Below are positions 52,677-62,052 of a stretch of DNA of 64,000 nucleotides, in pieces; positions within the stretch are counted from its first letter, which is position 1; each line of letters begins with the position of its first letter. This DNA is from Maribacter sedimenticola (lineage in GTDB: Bacteria > Bacteroidota > Bacteroidia > Flavobacteriales > Flavobacteriaceae), in contig NZ_FZNV01000003.1 of NCBI RefSeq assembly GCF_900188415.1, forward strand, positions 558,001 to 622,000. The letters are read 5' to 3'. The notes beneath the pieces were generated by a model that had not been told where the DNA came from, did no database searches, and saw only the letters and a program-made list of their open reading frames with translations. The translations under genes were made by a program, and so were the position numbers.

Positions 52677-54398
52677 CTAGTGTAAATCACGTTCTACTTT
52701 AGACCCAGAACCACCCACAAGAAAATCTAAATCTGCTCCCTTATCCGCTTGTTCCACGTGGTCTATATACATTTTAACGTATCCTCTTTTTGCCAAAGGT
52801 TCCGGAGCCACCCATTCCTTTTTACGTTTGATCAGCTCTTCCAATTCTACATCTAGATGTAAGGTACGGTTGGCAACGTTAAGTTCTATCATATCGCCAT
52901 TTTTAACCAATGCCAAGGTACCCCCTATGGTAGATTCCGGTGAAACATGTAAAATGACCGTGCCTGCAGCCGTTCCGCTCATTCTGCCATCTGATATACG
53001 AACAAGATCCGTTATTCCCTTTGCCAATAATTTTTTGGGAAGGTCCACATTACCTACTTCAGGCATTCCTGGGTATCCTTTTGGTCCAACTCCTTTTAGA
53101 ACAATAACACTGTTCTCATCTATTTCTAGATTAGGGTCGTCTATACGTTCATGGTAATCTTCCATGCTTTCAAAAACTACCGCTTCTCCACGATGGTGCA
53201 TCAACCTTGGCGTAGCCGCAGATGGTTTTATAACGGCCCCGTTTTCACAAAGATTTCCTTTTAATACAGCTATACCGGCCTTTTCTTGAAAAGGTTTGTC
53301 CAAGGTGGCAATTACATCTCTCTCATAACAAGTTACATCATCGTAATTATCAGAAATTTTCTTTCCGTTCACCGTAATGGCCCTTTGATGTAATAAGGGA
53401 CGTAATTCTTTCATAACAACCGGCAATCCTCCCGCGTAGAAAAAATCTTCCATTAAATATGTTCCCGAAGGTTTTAAGTTCACCAACAAAGGGACCTTAC
53501 TGCCCACTTGATCAAAATCTTCTAAGTTTAATTGTACCCCAATTCTACCCGCTATGGCTATAAGATGAATGATAAGGTTGGTAGAACCCCCTACCGCTGC
53601 ATTGGTAATAATAGCATTTTCAAATGCCTCTCTTGTCAATATTTTAGAAAGTGTGAGGTCTTCCTTAACCATTTCCACAATTCTTCTTCCGGATAATTGT
53701 GCGTGTAGCTTTTTTCTGGAATCTACAGCGGGTATGGATGAAAACCCTGGCAAGGTCAGTCCAAGGGCTTCACACATTGTAGCCATGGTAGAGGCAGTGC
53801 CCATTGTATTGCAATGCCCAATACTTCTGGCAACACAAACCTCGGCTTCGCGTATATCCTTGGTGGTATAACCCCCAATTTCCTGGCGTTCCTTTATCAT
53901 CCAGTTCATGGAACCGGAACCTATTTTTTCCCCTCTAAACCTACCGCTCAACATTGGCCCTCCTGGAACCACAATGGTAGGCAGGTCAACGCTACAGGCA
54001 CCCATGATTGTAGAAGGAGTTGTTTTGTCACATCCCGTCAATAACACGATACCGTCCAAAGGATTGGCACGTATGGACTCTTCCGTATCCATACTTGCCA
54101 AATTGCGAAATAACATGGTGGTGGGTTTCATTATGGTTTCGCCCAAAGACATCACCGGAAATTCCAAAGGAAAGCCCCCTGCTTCTAACACCCCCCTTTT
54201 TACAACTTCAGCAAAATCACGTAGATGACCATTGCACGGTGTCAATTCTGACCAGGTATTACAAATACCTATTACGGGTTTTCCTTCAAAATAATCATCT
54301 GGGTAGCCTTGGTTTCTTAACCAAGATCTATGCACAAAACCCATTTTATCATTACCACCAAACCACTCGCTACTACGTAATTTCTGCTTCTTATCCAT
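52677..54398 (-). CDS. IlvD/Edd-family sugar-acid dehydratase
   Basis: The 573-residue protein carries the Fe-S ligands of the family: NTWSELTPCNGHLRDFA (Cys about 56), LTGCDKTTPSTIMGA (Cys about 124) and the later GHCNTMGTASTM (Cys about 197), plus the C-terminal GRMSGTAAG. Together with a FAH dehydratase and GntP permease the context is an aldonate rather than dihydroxy-acid substrate, for example L-arabinonate or D-xylonate. The sequence alone does not distinguish these. It is first in the three-gene set. Confidence 0.85.
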   Translation of the reverse strand: MDKKQKLRSSEWFGGNDKMGFVHRSWLRNQGYPDDYFEGKPVIGICNTWSELTPCNGHLRDFAEVVKRGVLEAGGFPLEFPVMSLGETIMKPTTMLFRNLASMDTEESIRANPLDGIVLLTGCDKTTPSTIMGACSVDLPTIVVPGGPMLSGRFRGEKIGSGSMNWMIKERQEIGGYTTKDIREAEVCVARSIGHCNTMGTASTMATMCEALGLTLPGFSSIPAVDSRKKLHAQLSGRRIVEMVKEDLTLSKILTREAFENAIITNAAVGGSTNLIIHLIAIAGRIGVQLNLEDFDQVGSKVPLLVNLKPSGTYLMEDFFYAGGLPVVMKELRPLLHQRAITVNGKKISDNYDDVTCYERDVIATLDKPFQEKAGIAVLKGNLCENGAVIKPSAATPRLMHHRGEAVVFESMEDYHERIDDPNLEIDENSVIVLKGVGPKGYPGMPEVGNVDLPKKLLAKGITDLVRISDGRMSGTAAGTVILHVSPESTIGGTLALVKNGDMIELNVANRTLHLDVELEELIKRKKEWVAPEPLAKRGYVKMYIDHVEQADKGADLDFLVGGSGSKVERDLH

Positions 54399-54461
54399 AT
54401 TATCATTTAGGCAATGAAACGAATGCCGGGATTAAGATAGCGAAATAATTTATACGAAAAA

Positions 54462-54932
54462 TTAGTGAATTGTTAGTATCGTAATGGTTTTACCGTTAAA
54501 ACTGAAGTGTTCCCCAACAGATTTCCTAAAAAGTAATTGTCCAATAGGTGTTCCGGCAGAGATACAATAGACCAACGATGTACCTTGCTTATATACTCCG
54601 GCAGAAATTCCTATATAATACAGGGCCGCATCGGTAACCACCAAATTACCTAGACCAATATTTGTAATCCCCGAGTCTCTTGGAATTTTAGAAAGTACCT
54701 GTTTTGTTTTTTCCAATTCTGCCAAGCGTTGGCCCAATTTTTCGCGTTCCAATTGAATCATGGCCCTACCCGTTTCATGTTTATCTCCCGCACTACTCTT
54801 GGTCTCTGTAGTTAAAGCCGTTTCTAATTCTGTTATCTGCAAATGAATTTTATCAAATTTATCAGCCACAAATTGACCACAAAATTGATATGCATTGTCT
54901 TTTAGTTCCTGGAAATCGTTAGTTTTCTTCAA
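54462..54932 (-). CDS. GreA C-terminal-like conserved protein
   Basis: The 156-residue protein has a helical N-terminal part with AGDKHETGRAMIQLEREKLGQRL (about 46-68), whose ETGRA...ER residues are conserved in Gre-like proteins of Bacteroidota, and a C-terminal beta domain with AGTPIGQLLFRKSVGEHFSF that resembles the GreA/GreB FKBP-like tail (SPIGxALLGKxVGD). It lacks an obvious acidic coiled-coil tip, so it may bind RNA polymerase without transcript cleavage. Annotation databases often call it a 3-oxoacyl-ACP synthase by error. It overlaps the upstream lipoprotein gene by 14 bases. Confidence 0.6.
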   Translation of the reverse strand: MKKTNDFQELKDNAYQFCGQFVADKFDKIHLQITELETALTTETKSSAGDKHETGRAMIQLEREKLGQRLAELEKTKQVLSKIPRDSGITNIGLGNLVVTDAALYYIGISAGVYKQGTSLVYCISAGTPIGQLLFRKSVGEHFSFNGKTITILTIH

Positions 54933-55530
54933 CGTGGTATAAATCTGCCAATTTATAAATCAGATAATTGACCATTTGGTGGTCCTGCTCACCTGAACGC
55001 ATCATTTTAAGAATTGCCCTTTCGTTCTCCGCCTTAAAATACTTCAAATCTCCAGAGCGATCTTCACTAAAGATATTCCAAGATTTTAATCCGCTCAACA
55101 TGGCTTTATGGGCATTATATTTCTTGGTGATTTCCTGTGCCCTTTTTTTATCATGGCCATTGGCCAAATCTTCTGACTGTATTAATTTGTATTCGGCAGT
55201 AATAATTGCATCAGCTTTTTCCGCCTCTGTTATAATCTTAAAATAGGCTTTTGAAACTAGTTCTTGATATCTATTATCAAAATCAAGGGCAGCTCTATTA
55301 TCTTCTGCCAAAGAAATAGTTTCCTCCGCGCTAGTATAAAAATCAGTAGCACCATTGCTAGCGTTGGTCATCAATGATTCTTTCCATGCCTGTGATTTTA
55401 TCAATTCTTTCCAGACTTTGGCATATTCTCTTTGATAGTGTGTCTTGGACGCTCCACAGCCCCAAAGACCACTACTTAAAATGGCAGCCAACAATACACC
55501 AAGATTAAACCTTACAAGTAATTTTTTCAT
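54919..55530 (-). CDS. Hypothetical lipoprotein
   Basis: From ATG 55530 the product is 203 residues with a lipoprotein signal (Cys25 in SSGLWGCGASK). The in-frame ATG at 55551 would put seven extra residues before the signal. The mature protein is helical and charged (ETISLAEDNRAALDF... EAEKADAIITAEYK) and may be a coiled-coil envelope protein. No family is recognised. Its 3' end overlaps the GreA-like gene by 14 bases, suggesting translational coupling. Confidence 0.65.
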   Translation of the reverse strand: MKKLLVRFNLGVLLAAILSSGLWGCGASKTHYQREYAKVWKELIKSQAWKESLMTNASNGATDFYTSAEETISLAEDNRAALDFDNRYQELVSKAYFKIITEAEKADAIITAEYKLIQSEDLANGHDKKRAQEITKKYNAHKAMLSGLKSWNIFSEDRSGDLKYFKAENERAILKMMRSGEQDHQMVNYLIYKLADLYHVEEN

Positions 55531-55689
55531 ATAGTTTCCAGTGCTTTCCACAATACATAGCCTATTGTTCCATATAAACTATCATAATCCGCTTGGATAA
55601 GCTGTGGAGCGCTACAATTTAGATATAATTTATAGAGTACAACGCTCTTTTGGACAAGATCAAAAAAAACGGGATGAACGGATAAACGC

Positions 55690-56805
55690 CTATTTAAACA
55701 AGTCTGCCAATTGATGCCCAATACTTGTTCCAATGGCGATTCCCATACCTCCCAAACGTACCCCACAGGCTACATTATCGGTCATTTTTTTAACAATTGG
55801 TTTCTTTTGCGCACCAACGCCCATAATACCGCTCCATTTCATATCAATTTCAACAGAAGTATTGGGCAATATGACCGTTTTCAATAAGTGAATTAATTTA
55901 CGTTCAACCAAATTAGTCATTCCAAAATTGGTAGTTTCCTCAGCTTTAAAATCTAAATTTCTACCTCCGCCCAAAAGAATTCTATTATCAATATTTCTAA
56001 AATAGTAAAACCCTTCGTCTAAATGAAAAGTACCTTTTATTGTTAGTCCGGGTATAGGTTTTGTTAGTACTATTTGGGCACGGGCAGGTTGCACCTCTTC
56101 TTGTATCAATTGTTTTGCGAATCCGTTGGTAGCTATAATAAGTTTTTTAGTGTTGAATTCTATATCACTTGTACGTACCAACACGTTAGTGCCTAGATCC
56201 TCAAAAGAACGCACAGTAACCGAATTGATTATCGTTATATTCTTTTTTAATACCAAATGCACCAAGGATTTCATCATGCCCCCCGTATCTATTTGCCCTT
56301 CATGCGCATGAGTGATATAATGGTCGTTTACTCCCCCAAAATTAAAAAGATTGGAAGTAATTTTGAATGCATTATCTTGAAATACAGGATTTAACAACTC
56401 ATTGACCCGTTTTATCTGCTCCTTACAAGTTTGGAACAAGTCATCCCTATCTTCCAAGAAAAGTTCATGACCGCCATTATTCTTGAATCCTAATGCGGTA
56501 TCTCCCAAAAGGCTGCGTAATAGTTGTATTCCTTGCCATCTATTGAACACCAATTCCTGCACCTCTTGTTCTGTATGGTTTTTTAAATCCGATAGAATTT
56601 CCGAAATACTGCCAAAGCAGGCAAAACCAGCATTTTTTGTACTGGCACCTTGTGGCAGACTTCCTTTCTCCAAAACCAGAATCCGAGCTTTGGGATAGCG
56701 ATTTTTTAAGGCCAAGGCACAATTTAACCCTACAATACCACTTCCTATAATAGTAAAATCTATATTTGAAAACCAAGATTTACGCTCCCAGTAACTAAGG
56801 TTCAT
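55690..56805 (-). CDS. FAD-dependent oxidoreductase of the DAO family
   Basis: The 371-residue protein has an N-terminal Rossmann motif (IGSGIVGLNCALAL, about residues 17-30) and the DAO-type ending (GVRLGGMGIAIGTSIG). KNAGFACFGSISEI marks the flavin-contact strand. DAO proteins oxidise amines, amino acids or glycerol phosphate; the substrate here is unknown. It stands between the lipoprotein gene and accC on the same strand, separated from accC by a terminator. Confidence 0.85.
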   Translation of the reverse strand: MNLSYWERKSWFSNIDFTIIGSGIVGLNCALALKNRYPKARILVLEKGSLPQGASTKNAGFACFGSISEILSDLKNHTEQEVQELVFNRWQGIQLLRSLLGDTALGFKNNGGHELFLEDRDDLFQTCKEQIKRVNELLNPVFQDNAFKITSNLFNFGGVNDHYITHAHEGQIDTGGMMKSLVHLVLKKNITIINSVTVRSFEDLGTNVLVRTSDIEFNTKKLIIATNGFAKQLIQEEVQPARAQIVLTKPIPGLTIKGTFHLDEGFYYFRNIDNRILLGGGRNLDFKAEETTNFGMTNLVERKLIHLLKTVILPNTSVEIDMKWSGIMGVGAQKKPIVKKMTDNVACGVRLGGMGIAIGTSIGHQLADLFK

Positions 56806-56853
56806 ATTCTCTGTATTTTATTGATGCAACCAAAGATCAGTAAAATAAACCAT

Positions 56854-56887
56854 AAAAAAACTCCAACATTGCTGTTGGAGTTTTTTG
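56854..56887 (-). terminator. Terminator after accC
   Basis: AAAAAACTCCAACA and TGTTGGAGTTTTTT form a perfect stem with a short TTGC loop. On the minus strand it immediately follows the accC stop. Confidence 0.9.
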
Positions 56888-58240
56888 TTAATCTTCTTTT
56901 GGCGGATTCATTTTCCAGTCGTTCATAAATGCCGTTGTATAATTCCCGGCCAAATAATCCGGGTGATCCATCAACTGCCTATGAAAAGGAATAGTGGTCT
57001 TAATACCCTCAATTACAAATTCATCCAAGGCACGTTTCATTTTATTGATCGCTTCTTCCCTTGTCTGGGCCGTTGTAATTAGTTTTGCGATCATAGAATC
57101 ATAGTTTGGCGGAATGCTATACCCACTATAGACATGGGTATCCATACGCACCCCATGACCTCCCGGTGTATGCAATGTGGTAATCTTACCTGGCGATGGC
57201 CTAAAGTTATTATATGGATCTTCCGCATTGATTCTACATTCAATGGAATGTAATTTTGGAAGATAGTTTTTTCCGGAAATTGGCACTCCTGCCGCAACCA
57301 AAATTTGCTCACGAATTAAATCATAATCTATGACCTGTTCTGTAATAGGGTGCTCTACTTGAATACGTGTGTTCATCTCCATAAAATAAAACTTACGGTG
57401 TTTGTCCACCAAAAATTCTATAGTACCTGCACCTTCGTATTTAATATATTCAGCAGCTCTAACCGCAGCTTCGCCCATTGCTTCCCGTAGCTTATCGGTC
57501 ATGAAGGGTGATGGAGTTTCTTCCGTTAATTTCTGATGACGACGTTGTATGGAACAATCCCTTTCAGATAAATGACATGCCTTACCGAATTGGTCACCTA
57601 CGATTTGAATTTCAATATGTCTTGGCTCCTCAATAAGCTTTTCCATATACATACCCCCGTTACCAAAGGCCGCTGTAGCCTCCGTTACGGCACTATTGAA
57701 CAGCTCTTCCATTTTGTCCTCTGACAAGACGGCACGCATTCCTTTACCACCACCACCGGCAGTAGCTTTTATCATTACCGGGTAACCCATTTTCTTGGCT
57801 ACCTTCTTTGCGTGTGCAACATCCTTTAATAGTCCGTCCGATCCGGGAACACATGGTACACCGGCTTGTTTCATGGTTTCCTTGGCCGTAGCCTTGTCTC
57901 CCATTTTATCGATTTGATCACCGGAAGCACCAATAAATTTTATATCATGCTCGGCACAAATACGGGAAAATTTTGAGTTTTCAGAAAGAAAACCATATCC
58001 AGGGTGTATGGCATCTGCATTGGTAATTTCCGCTGCAGCAATTATATTGGGTATTTTCAAATAAGATTCGCTACTTGCGGCAGGTCCTATACAAACAGCT
58101 TCATCTGCAAAACGCACGTGTAAGCTCTCTTCATCTGCCTTACTATACACCGCTACCGTCTTTATACCCATTTCCTTACAGGTACGTATAACACGTAATG
58201 CAATTTCTCCCCTATTTGCAATCAGTATTTTTTTAAACAT
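56888..58240 (-). CDS. accC: Acetyl-CoA carboxylase, biotin carboxylase subunit
   Basis: The 450-residue protein starts [19 protein letters not shown], with the glycine-rich ATP loop [14 protein letters not shown] (about 159-172), [14 protein letters not shown] and [14 protein letters not shown]. These are diagnostic of AccC, which carboxylates biotin on AccB in fatty-acid synthesis. accB lies 86 bases upstream and fabH further upstream in the same direction, a common flavobacterial cluster. Confidence 0.97.
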   Translation of the reverse strand: MFKKILIANRGEIALRVIRTCKEMGIKTVAVYSKADEESLHVRFADEAVCIGPAASSESYLKIPNIIAAAEITNADAIHPGYGFLSENSKFSRICAEHDIKFIGASGDQIDKMGDKATAKETMKQAGVPCVPGSDGLLKDVAHAKKVAKKMGYPVMIKATAGGGGKGMRAVLSEDKMEELFNSAVTEATAAFGNGGMYMEKLIEEPRHIEIQIVGDQFGKACHLSERDCSIQRRHQKLTEETPSPFMTDKLREAMGEAAVRAAEYIKYEGAGTIEFLVDKHRKFYFMEMNTRIQVEHPITEQVIDYDLIREQILVAAGVPISGKNYLPKLHSIECRINAEDPYNNFRPSPGKITTLHTPGGHGVRMDTHVYSGYSIPPNYDSMIAKLITTAQTREEAINKMKRALDEFVIEGIKTTIPFHRQLMDHPDYLAGNYTTAFMNDWKMNPPKED

Positions 58241-58326
58241 CTTTTAAATTTTAAGTTCTAGGTTCCACATGATTCTTACATACCATTAAATACAATGATA
58301 TCTAACAATTATTACTCAAAATTTAG

Positions 58327-58824
58327 TTAAGAAGGGTCTACCAAAAACAATGGCTGATCAAACTCAACTGGTGATGAATCATCAACCAAAATCTTGACAA
58401 TGGTTCCCGATACCTCTGATTCGATATCGTTGAACAATTTCATAGCCTCTATAACACAAAGCACATCACCGGCCCCAATAGTATCACCTACTTCAACAAA
58501 AACTGGTTTGTCCGGAGATGGTTTCCTATAGAAGGTTCCAATAATTGGCGATTTTATTGTAATATATTTATCATCTTCTGCCTTCTTCTTATCGGCTTCC
58601 GCAGTGCTGTCTGCAACCGGTTTTGGCTGTTCTGCCTGTACAGGTGCAGCCTGCATGGCAGGCTGGGCCATAGGCATAGTATGAACGTAAGTAGGCTCTG
58701 AGCTGCCATTGCCAAGGCTACCGGTACGTATGGTGATCTTAATATCGTCCGTTTCCAATTTTACCTCGCTTGCACCAGATTTGGCCACGAACTTGATAAG
58801 GCTTTGAATTTCTTTAATATCCAT
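58327..58824 (-). CDS. accB: Acetyl-CoA carboxylase biotin carboxyl carrier protein
   Basis: The 165-residue protein has an N-terminal helix (MDIKEIQSLIKFVAKSG), a Pro/Ala-rich linker (about 50-85) and the biotinyl domain with the target Lys in VIEAMKLFNDIE (about residue 130). The start and length are typical. It carries carboxybiotin between AccC and the transferase. Confidence 0.97.
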   Translation of the reverse strand: MDIKEIQSLIKFVAKSGASEVKLETDDIKITIRTGSLGNGSSEPTYVHTMPMAQPAMQAAPVQAEQPKPVADSTAEADKKKAEDDKYITIKSPIIGTFYRKPSPDKPVFVEVGDTIGAGDVLCVIEAMKLFNDIESEVSGTIVKILVDDSSPVEFDQPLFLVDPS

Positions 58825-58854
58825 AGTAAATTAAGTTATATTGGTAGTTATATG

Positions 58855-59850
58855 TTAGTTGTAAGCCCATTTTAAATAAATAGATCCCCAAGTGAAGCCT
58901 CCTCCAAAGGCGGCGAACACCAAGTTATCTCCTTTTTTAATCTGACTTTCGTAATCGTTTAGCAATAAAGGCAACGTAGCCGATGTAGTGTTGCCGTAAT
59001 GTTGAATGTTCATCATGACCTTAGAGTCGTCCAAGCCCATTCTTTTAGCCGTTGCATCAATAATACGTTTATTGGCTTGGTGCGGTACCAACCATTTTAC
59101 ATCTGTTTCGGTCAAATTATTTCGCTCCATTATCTTGGCGGCAACATCTGCCATATTGGATACTGCAAACTTGAATACGGTTTTACCGTCCTGAAAAATA
59201 TAATGCTTTCTGTTCTTTACACTTTCTATGGTAGCAGGCATTAGTGAACCTCCGCCTTCCATTCCCAAGAACTTTCTTCCTTTTCCGTCTGCACGCAAAT
59301 ACTCGTCCTGTAGGCCCAAACCTTCCATGTTGGGTTCAAAAAGTGCCGCACCGGCCCCATCCCCAAAAATAATACATGTGGTACGGTCCGTATAATCTAT
59401 TATCGAGGACATTTTATCCGCACCGATCAACAATACCTTTTTATATCGCCCCGTTTCAATGTGGCCCGCAGCGGTTGACATCCCGAACAAAAAACTGGAA
59501 CAAGCTGCCAATAGATCATAGGCAAATGCATTTACGGCACCTATTTCAGAGGCAACGAACGCCGCTGTTGACGATACCAAACTATCTGGAGTTGCCGTTC
59601 CTACGATTACCAAATCTATCTCTGCAGGGTCAATATTCTTTTTTCTTATTAGGTCCTCTGCCGCCTTGATCGCTAAATATGATGTGCCTTCTCCTTCTTC
59701 CTTCTTTAAAACCCGTCTCTCCTTAATACCTGTACGCGTGGTAATCCACTCGTCATTGGTATCTACCAACTCTTCGAGTTTTTGGTTTGTCATTACAAAT
59801 TGGGGAACATAGCCTCCTACAGCGGTAATAGCTGCTGTTATTTTGGTCAT
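58855..59850 (-). CDS. fabH: 3-oxoacyl-[acyl-carrier-protein] synthase III
   Basis: The 331-residue thiolase-fold protein has the KASIII triad: Cys in DLLAACSSFLFG (about 116), His in WLVPHQANKRI (about 258) and Asn in QHYGNTTSATLP (about 288). FabH condenses acetyl-CoA or a branched acyl-CoA with malonyl-ACP, starting fatty-acid chains. It leads the fabH-accB-accC run. A -7-like box (TGACTTTTG region, one mismatch) lies about 50 bases upstream. Confidence 0.95.
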   Translation of the reverse strand: MTKITAAITAVGGYVPQFVMTNQKLEELVDTNDEWITTRTGIKERRVLKKEEGEGTSYLAIKAAEDLIRKKNIDPAEIDLVIVGTATPDSLVSSTAAFVASEIGAVNAFAYDLLAACSSFLFGMSTAAGHIETGRYKKVLLIGADKMSSIIDYTDRTTCIIFGDGAGAALFEPNMEGLGLQDEYLRADGKGRKFLGMEGGGSLMPATIESVKNRKHYIFQDGKTVFKFAVSNMADVAAKIMERNNLTETDVKWLVPHQANKRIIDATAKRMGLDDSKVMMNIQHYGNTTSATLPLLLNDYESQIKKGDNLVFAAFGGGFTWGSIYLKWAYN

Positions 59851-60033
59851 ACTTAATTTTCTTTCTTATAAAAAAACTTAAAAAACGAGACAAAAGTCAT
59901 GAAAATTAATGATTTTCAACGACTTTTTGCCCAAAGTTGTCTTGTTTTTGAAAATTTACACCCTTAATTGAAATTGGCCTTAAAACCTTAAACATTTGAA
60001 ATACAAAGCACAAAAGAACAAATAAAGGATAAA

Positions 60034-60071
60034 AAAAGCTCCCTACTTCATACGAAATGGGAGCTTTATAT
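60034..60071 (-). terminator. Terminator after rpmF
   Basis: AAAGCTCCC and GGGAGCTTT pair across a 15-base loop; on the minus strand a T run follows. It separates rpmF from fabH. Confidence 0.85.
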
Positions 60072-60085
60072 TTTTATAAAAGGTC

Positions 60086-60283
60086 TTAAGCCTCTGCTTC
60101 TTCAGTTTTATCTACCAAAACCTGACCTCTATAGTGAAGTTTACCTTCATGCCAGTGAGCTCTATGATACAAGTGCATTTCTCCTGTTGTGGAATCTTGC
60201 GCCAATGTTGGGGCTACCGCCTTATAATGTGTTCTTCTCTTGTCTCTCCTTGTTTTGGAAATTTTTCTTTTAGGATGTGCCAT
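60086..60283 (-). CDS. rpmF: 50S ribosomal protein L32
   Basis: The 65-residue protein starts [22 protein letters not shown], as in L32 of Bacteroidota. The Cys pair of a zinc ribbon is absent ([17 protein letters not shown] replaces it), the usual zinc-free form. It follows the YceD-family gene after 7 bases. plsX, often found between rpmF and fabH elsewhere, is absent here. Confidence 0.96.
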   Translation of the reverse strand: MAHPKRKISKTRRDKRRTHYKAVAPTLAQDSTTGEMHLYHRAHWHEGKLHYRGQVLVDKTEEAEA

Positions 60284-60290
60284 TTAAACC

Positions 60291-60821
60291 TTATTTATCC
60301 GTTAATAGTTTTTTTAATTCATCCCACCGGGGATCGTTCTCTTCTTTATCTGTTCTTTTCTCTTTTGGCCGAAGCTCATTTAACCTGTCTAAAACCTCTG
60401 ACTGTAACGTGCCATCTTCTATACCAGGATGAATTCTTTTCTGCGGAACTGCCAATACAAGCATTTCATACACATACTGCGCAATGTTCAATTGGTGTTC
60501 CCCATGGGGAAGTATCAAAATTTCATCATCCTCATCATTGAACTCCTCCCCAAATTTTACAACCAGATGTAACTCTCCATCTATAGGTTGCTCATAAGGC
60601 TCACTAGTAATATCACAATTTACATTTACCGTTCCAGATGCCTCTAAATCAAGCTCTAACATTGTACTAGATTTATAAAGTACAACGTCTAAATTGACAT
60701 CTGCAGCATTGAACTCATCGTATCCAAAAGAATCAAAGAACGTATTATCAATCTGGTAATTAAAGTGGTGTTTTCCCTGCTTCAATCCTGAGAAAGGAAT
60801 ATTAAACTCCTTTTGCTTCAT
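60291..60821 (-). CDS. YceD/DUF177-family protein
   Basis: From ATG 60821 (preferred to a GTG at 60830) the product is 176 residues. It matches the YceD family that precedes rpmF in many bacteria, with FNIPFSGLKQGKHHF at the start and an ending of charged residues (RTDKEENDPRWDELKKLL). The central Cys in VNVNCDITSEPYEQPI and the YVYEML strand are typical. YceD is linked to 23S rRNA handling. The promoter at 60868-60897 precedes it. Confidence 0.88.
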   Translation of the reverse strand: MKQKEFNIPFSGLKQGKHHFNYQIDNTFFDSFGYDEFNAADVNLDVVLYKSSTMLELDLEASGTVNVNCDITSEPYEQPIDGELHLVVKFGEEFNDEDDEILILPHGEHQLNIAQYVYEMLVLAVPQKRIHPGIEDGTLQSEVLDRLNELRPKEKRTDKEENDPRWDELKKLLTDK

Positions 60822-60867
60822 CACGTACACACTTAATTTAACAATATTGGCCCATAAAAGGCGGGTG

Positions 60868-60897
60868 CAAAGATACTATTATTTTAATAAAAGGCAA
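60868..60897 (-). promoter_or_regulatory. Promoter of the yceD-rpmF operon
   Basis: On the minus strand TTG (60897-60895), 19 bases, then TATCTTTG (60875-60868) is a full Bacteroidota promoter. The transcript would start near 60861, about 40 bases before ATG 60821. Confidence 0.75.
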
Positions 60898-60939
60898 TAG
60901 TTATCAACTATTTATCTTTATAACTTTTTAACCTTAAAA

Positions 60940-61992
60940 TTACCGCTCTCTCTTTAATCGTTGTTTCTTTAAAACATCCTTGGTAAGCTCTTGATATTCC
61001 GTCCTGTTCTTGAAAATCTTTAACGCCATAAATACCGCCTCTTTGAAGGAACTGGCATCTGCCACTCCTTTACCGGCAATTTCATAAGCGGTACCATGAT
61101 CCGGAGACGTCCTAACCTTATTTAGTCCTGCCGTAAAATTAACCCCCTGTCCAAAAGATATGGTCTTAAAAGGTATTAATCCTTGATCATGGTAAGCAGC
61201 TAATATAGCATCAAATTTTTTATATCCGTCAGAACCAAAAAAGCTATCTGCAGAATAAGGCCCGTAAACCAGATGCCCCATATTGGCCATTTCCTTAATT
61301 ACCGGTTTCAACACCTCATCATCTTCCTTGCCAATTACCCCATTATCCCCACTATGCGGATTTATGCCCAGCAATGCAATTTTAGGTTTGCGAATACCAA
61401 AATCTACCATGAGCGATTTTTCAATGGTGTTCACCTTATCCCTGATCAATCTTGGTATAATCGCGGAGGAGACATCCTTGACCGCTACGTGGTCTGTAAG
61501 TAGCCCAATTTTTAAAGTATCGGTAACCATAAACATTAAACTTTCCCCTTCAAGCTCCTGAGCCAAATAATCTGTATGACCGGGAAATTTGAAATCATCT
61601 GATTGTATATTGTTCTTATTGATGGGGGCAGTGACCAGCACATCTATTTCACCTTTTTTAAGCGCATCTACGGCAGCGAACAACGATTTTAAGGCATATT
61701 TTCCCCCGTCTTCGGTGGCTTGTCCAAAATTAATTCTCGGTACTTCTTTCCATACATTTACAATATTCAACTTATTATCAATTGCCTTGGATGCGGAGGG
61801 TACCCCATTAAATACAATGTTAAGCCCCAACACCTTCATCTGATGGGAAACGGTTTTGTTCGATGCAAATATAACCGGGGTGCAGAAGTCTAACATTCTA
61901 TTATCCTCAAAGGTTTTCAAAGCCACTTCACAGCCTATTCCATTTAAGTCTCCTATTGAAATCCCTAACTTGATTTTACTATTTTCCTCCAT
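60940..61992 (-). CDS. pdxA: 4-hydroxythreonine-4-phosphate dehydrogenase
   Basis: From ATG 61992 the product is 350 residues. A longer frame begins at 62052, but a -7 box at 62028-62035 would put transcription start near 62021, so the shorter start is right. Motifs are GISIGDLNGIG, PGHTDYLAQELEG, GINPHSGDNGVIG, AAYHDQGLIPFK (metal His) and TSPDHGTAYEIAG. PdxA oxidises 4-phospho-hydroxy-L-threonine in vitamin B6 synthesis. It is divergent from ribE. Confidence 0.94.
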   Translation of the reverse strand: MEENSKIKLGISIGDLNGIGCEVALKTFEDNRMLDFCTPVIFASNKTVSHQMKVLGLNIVFNGVPSASKAIDNKLNIVNVWKEVPRINFGQATEDGGKYALKSLFAAVDALKKGEIDVLVTAPINKNNIQSDDFKFPGHTDYLAQELEGESLMFMVTDTLKIGLLTDHVAVKDVSSAIIPRLIRDKVNTIEKSLMVDFGIRKPKIALLGINPHSGDNGVIGKEDDEVLKPVIKEMANMGHLVYGPYSADSFFGSDGYKKFDAILAAYHDQGLIPFKTISFGQGVNFTAGLNKVRTSPDHGTAYEIAGKGVADASSFKEAVFMALKIFKNRTEYQELTKDVLKKQRLKRER

Positions 61993-62001
61993 GATAATCT
62001 G

Positions 62002-62009
62002 TACCTTTG
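62002..62009 (+). promoter_or_regulatory. -7 box of ribE
   Basis: TACCTTTG fits TAnnTTTG exactly and lies 43 bases before the ribE ATG. It faces the pdxA -7 box, and its upstream part lies in the start of pdxA. Confidence 0.5.
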
Positions 62010-62027
62010 TACTGAATTTTGAATATC

Positions 62028-62035
62028 CAAAATTA
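62028..62035 (-). promoter_or_regulatory. -7 box of pdxA
   Basis: On the minus strand TAATTTTG fits TAnnTTTG exactly. The start of transcription would be near 62021, about 29 bases before the pdxA ATG at 61992. Confidence 0.5.
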
Positions 62036-62052
62036 CTTAAATTAAACGACAC

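Noticed and set aside
55527-55766. 79-codon minus-strand frame between the lipoprotein and DAO genes
   Set aside because: It overlaps the end of the DAO gene in another frame and shows no family features; the intergenic part is AT-rich and short.
60034-60085. Missing plsX between rpmF and fabH as a deletion
   Set aside because: The intergenic region has a clean terminator and rpmF and fabH occur this way in flavobacteria, so no local loss is needed.
61993-62052. Longer pdxA start at 62052
   Set aside because: It lies upstream of the likely transcription start and adds residues before the conserved GISIGDLNGIG opening.
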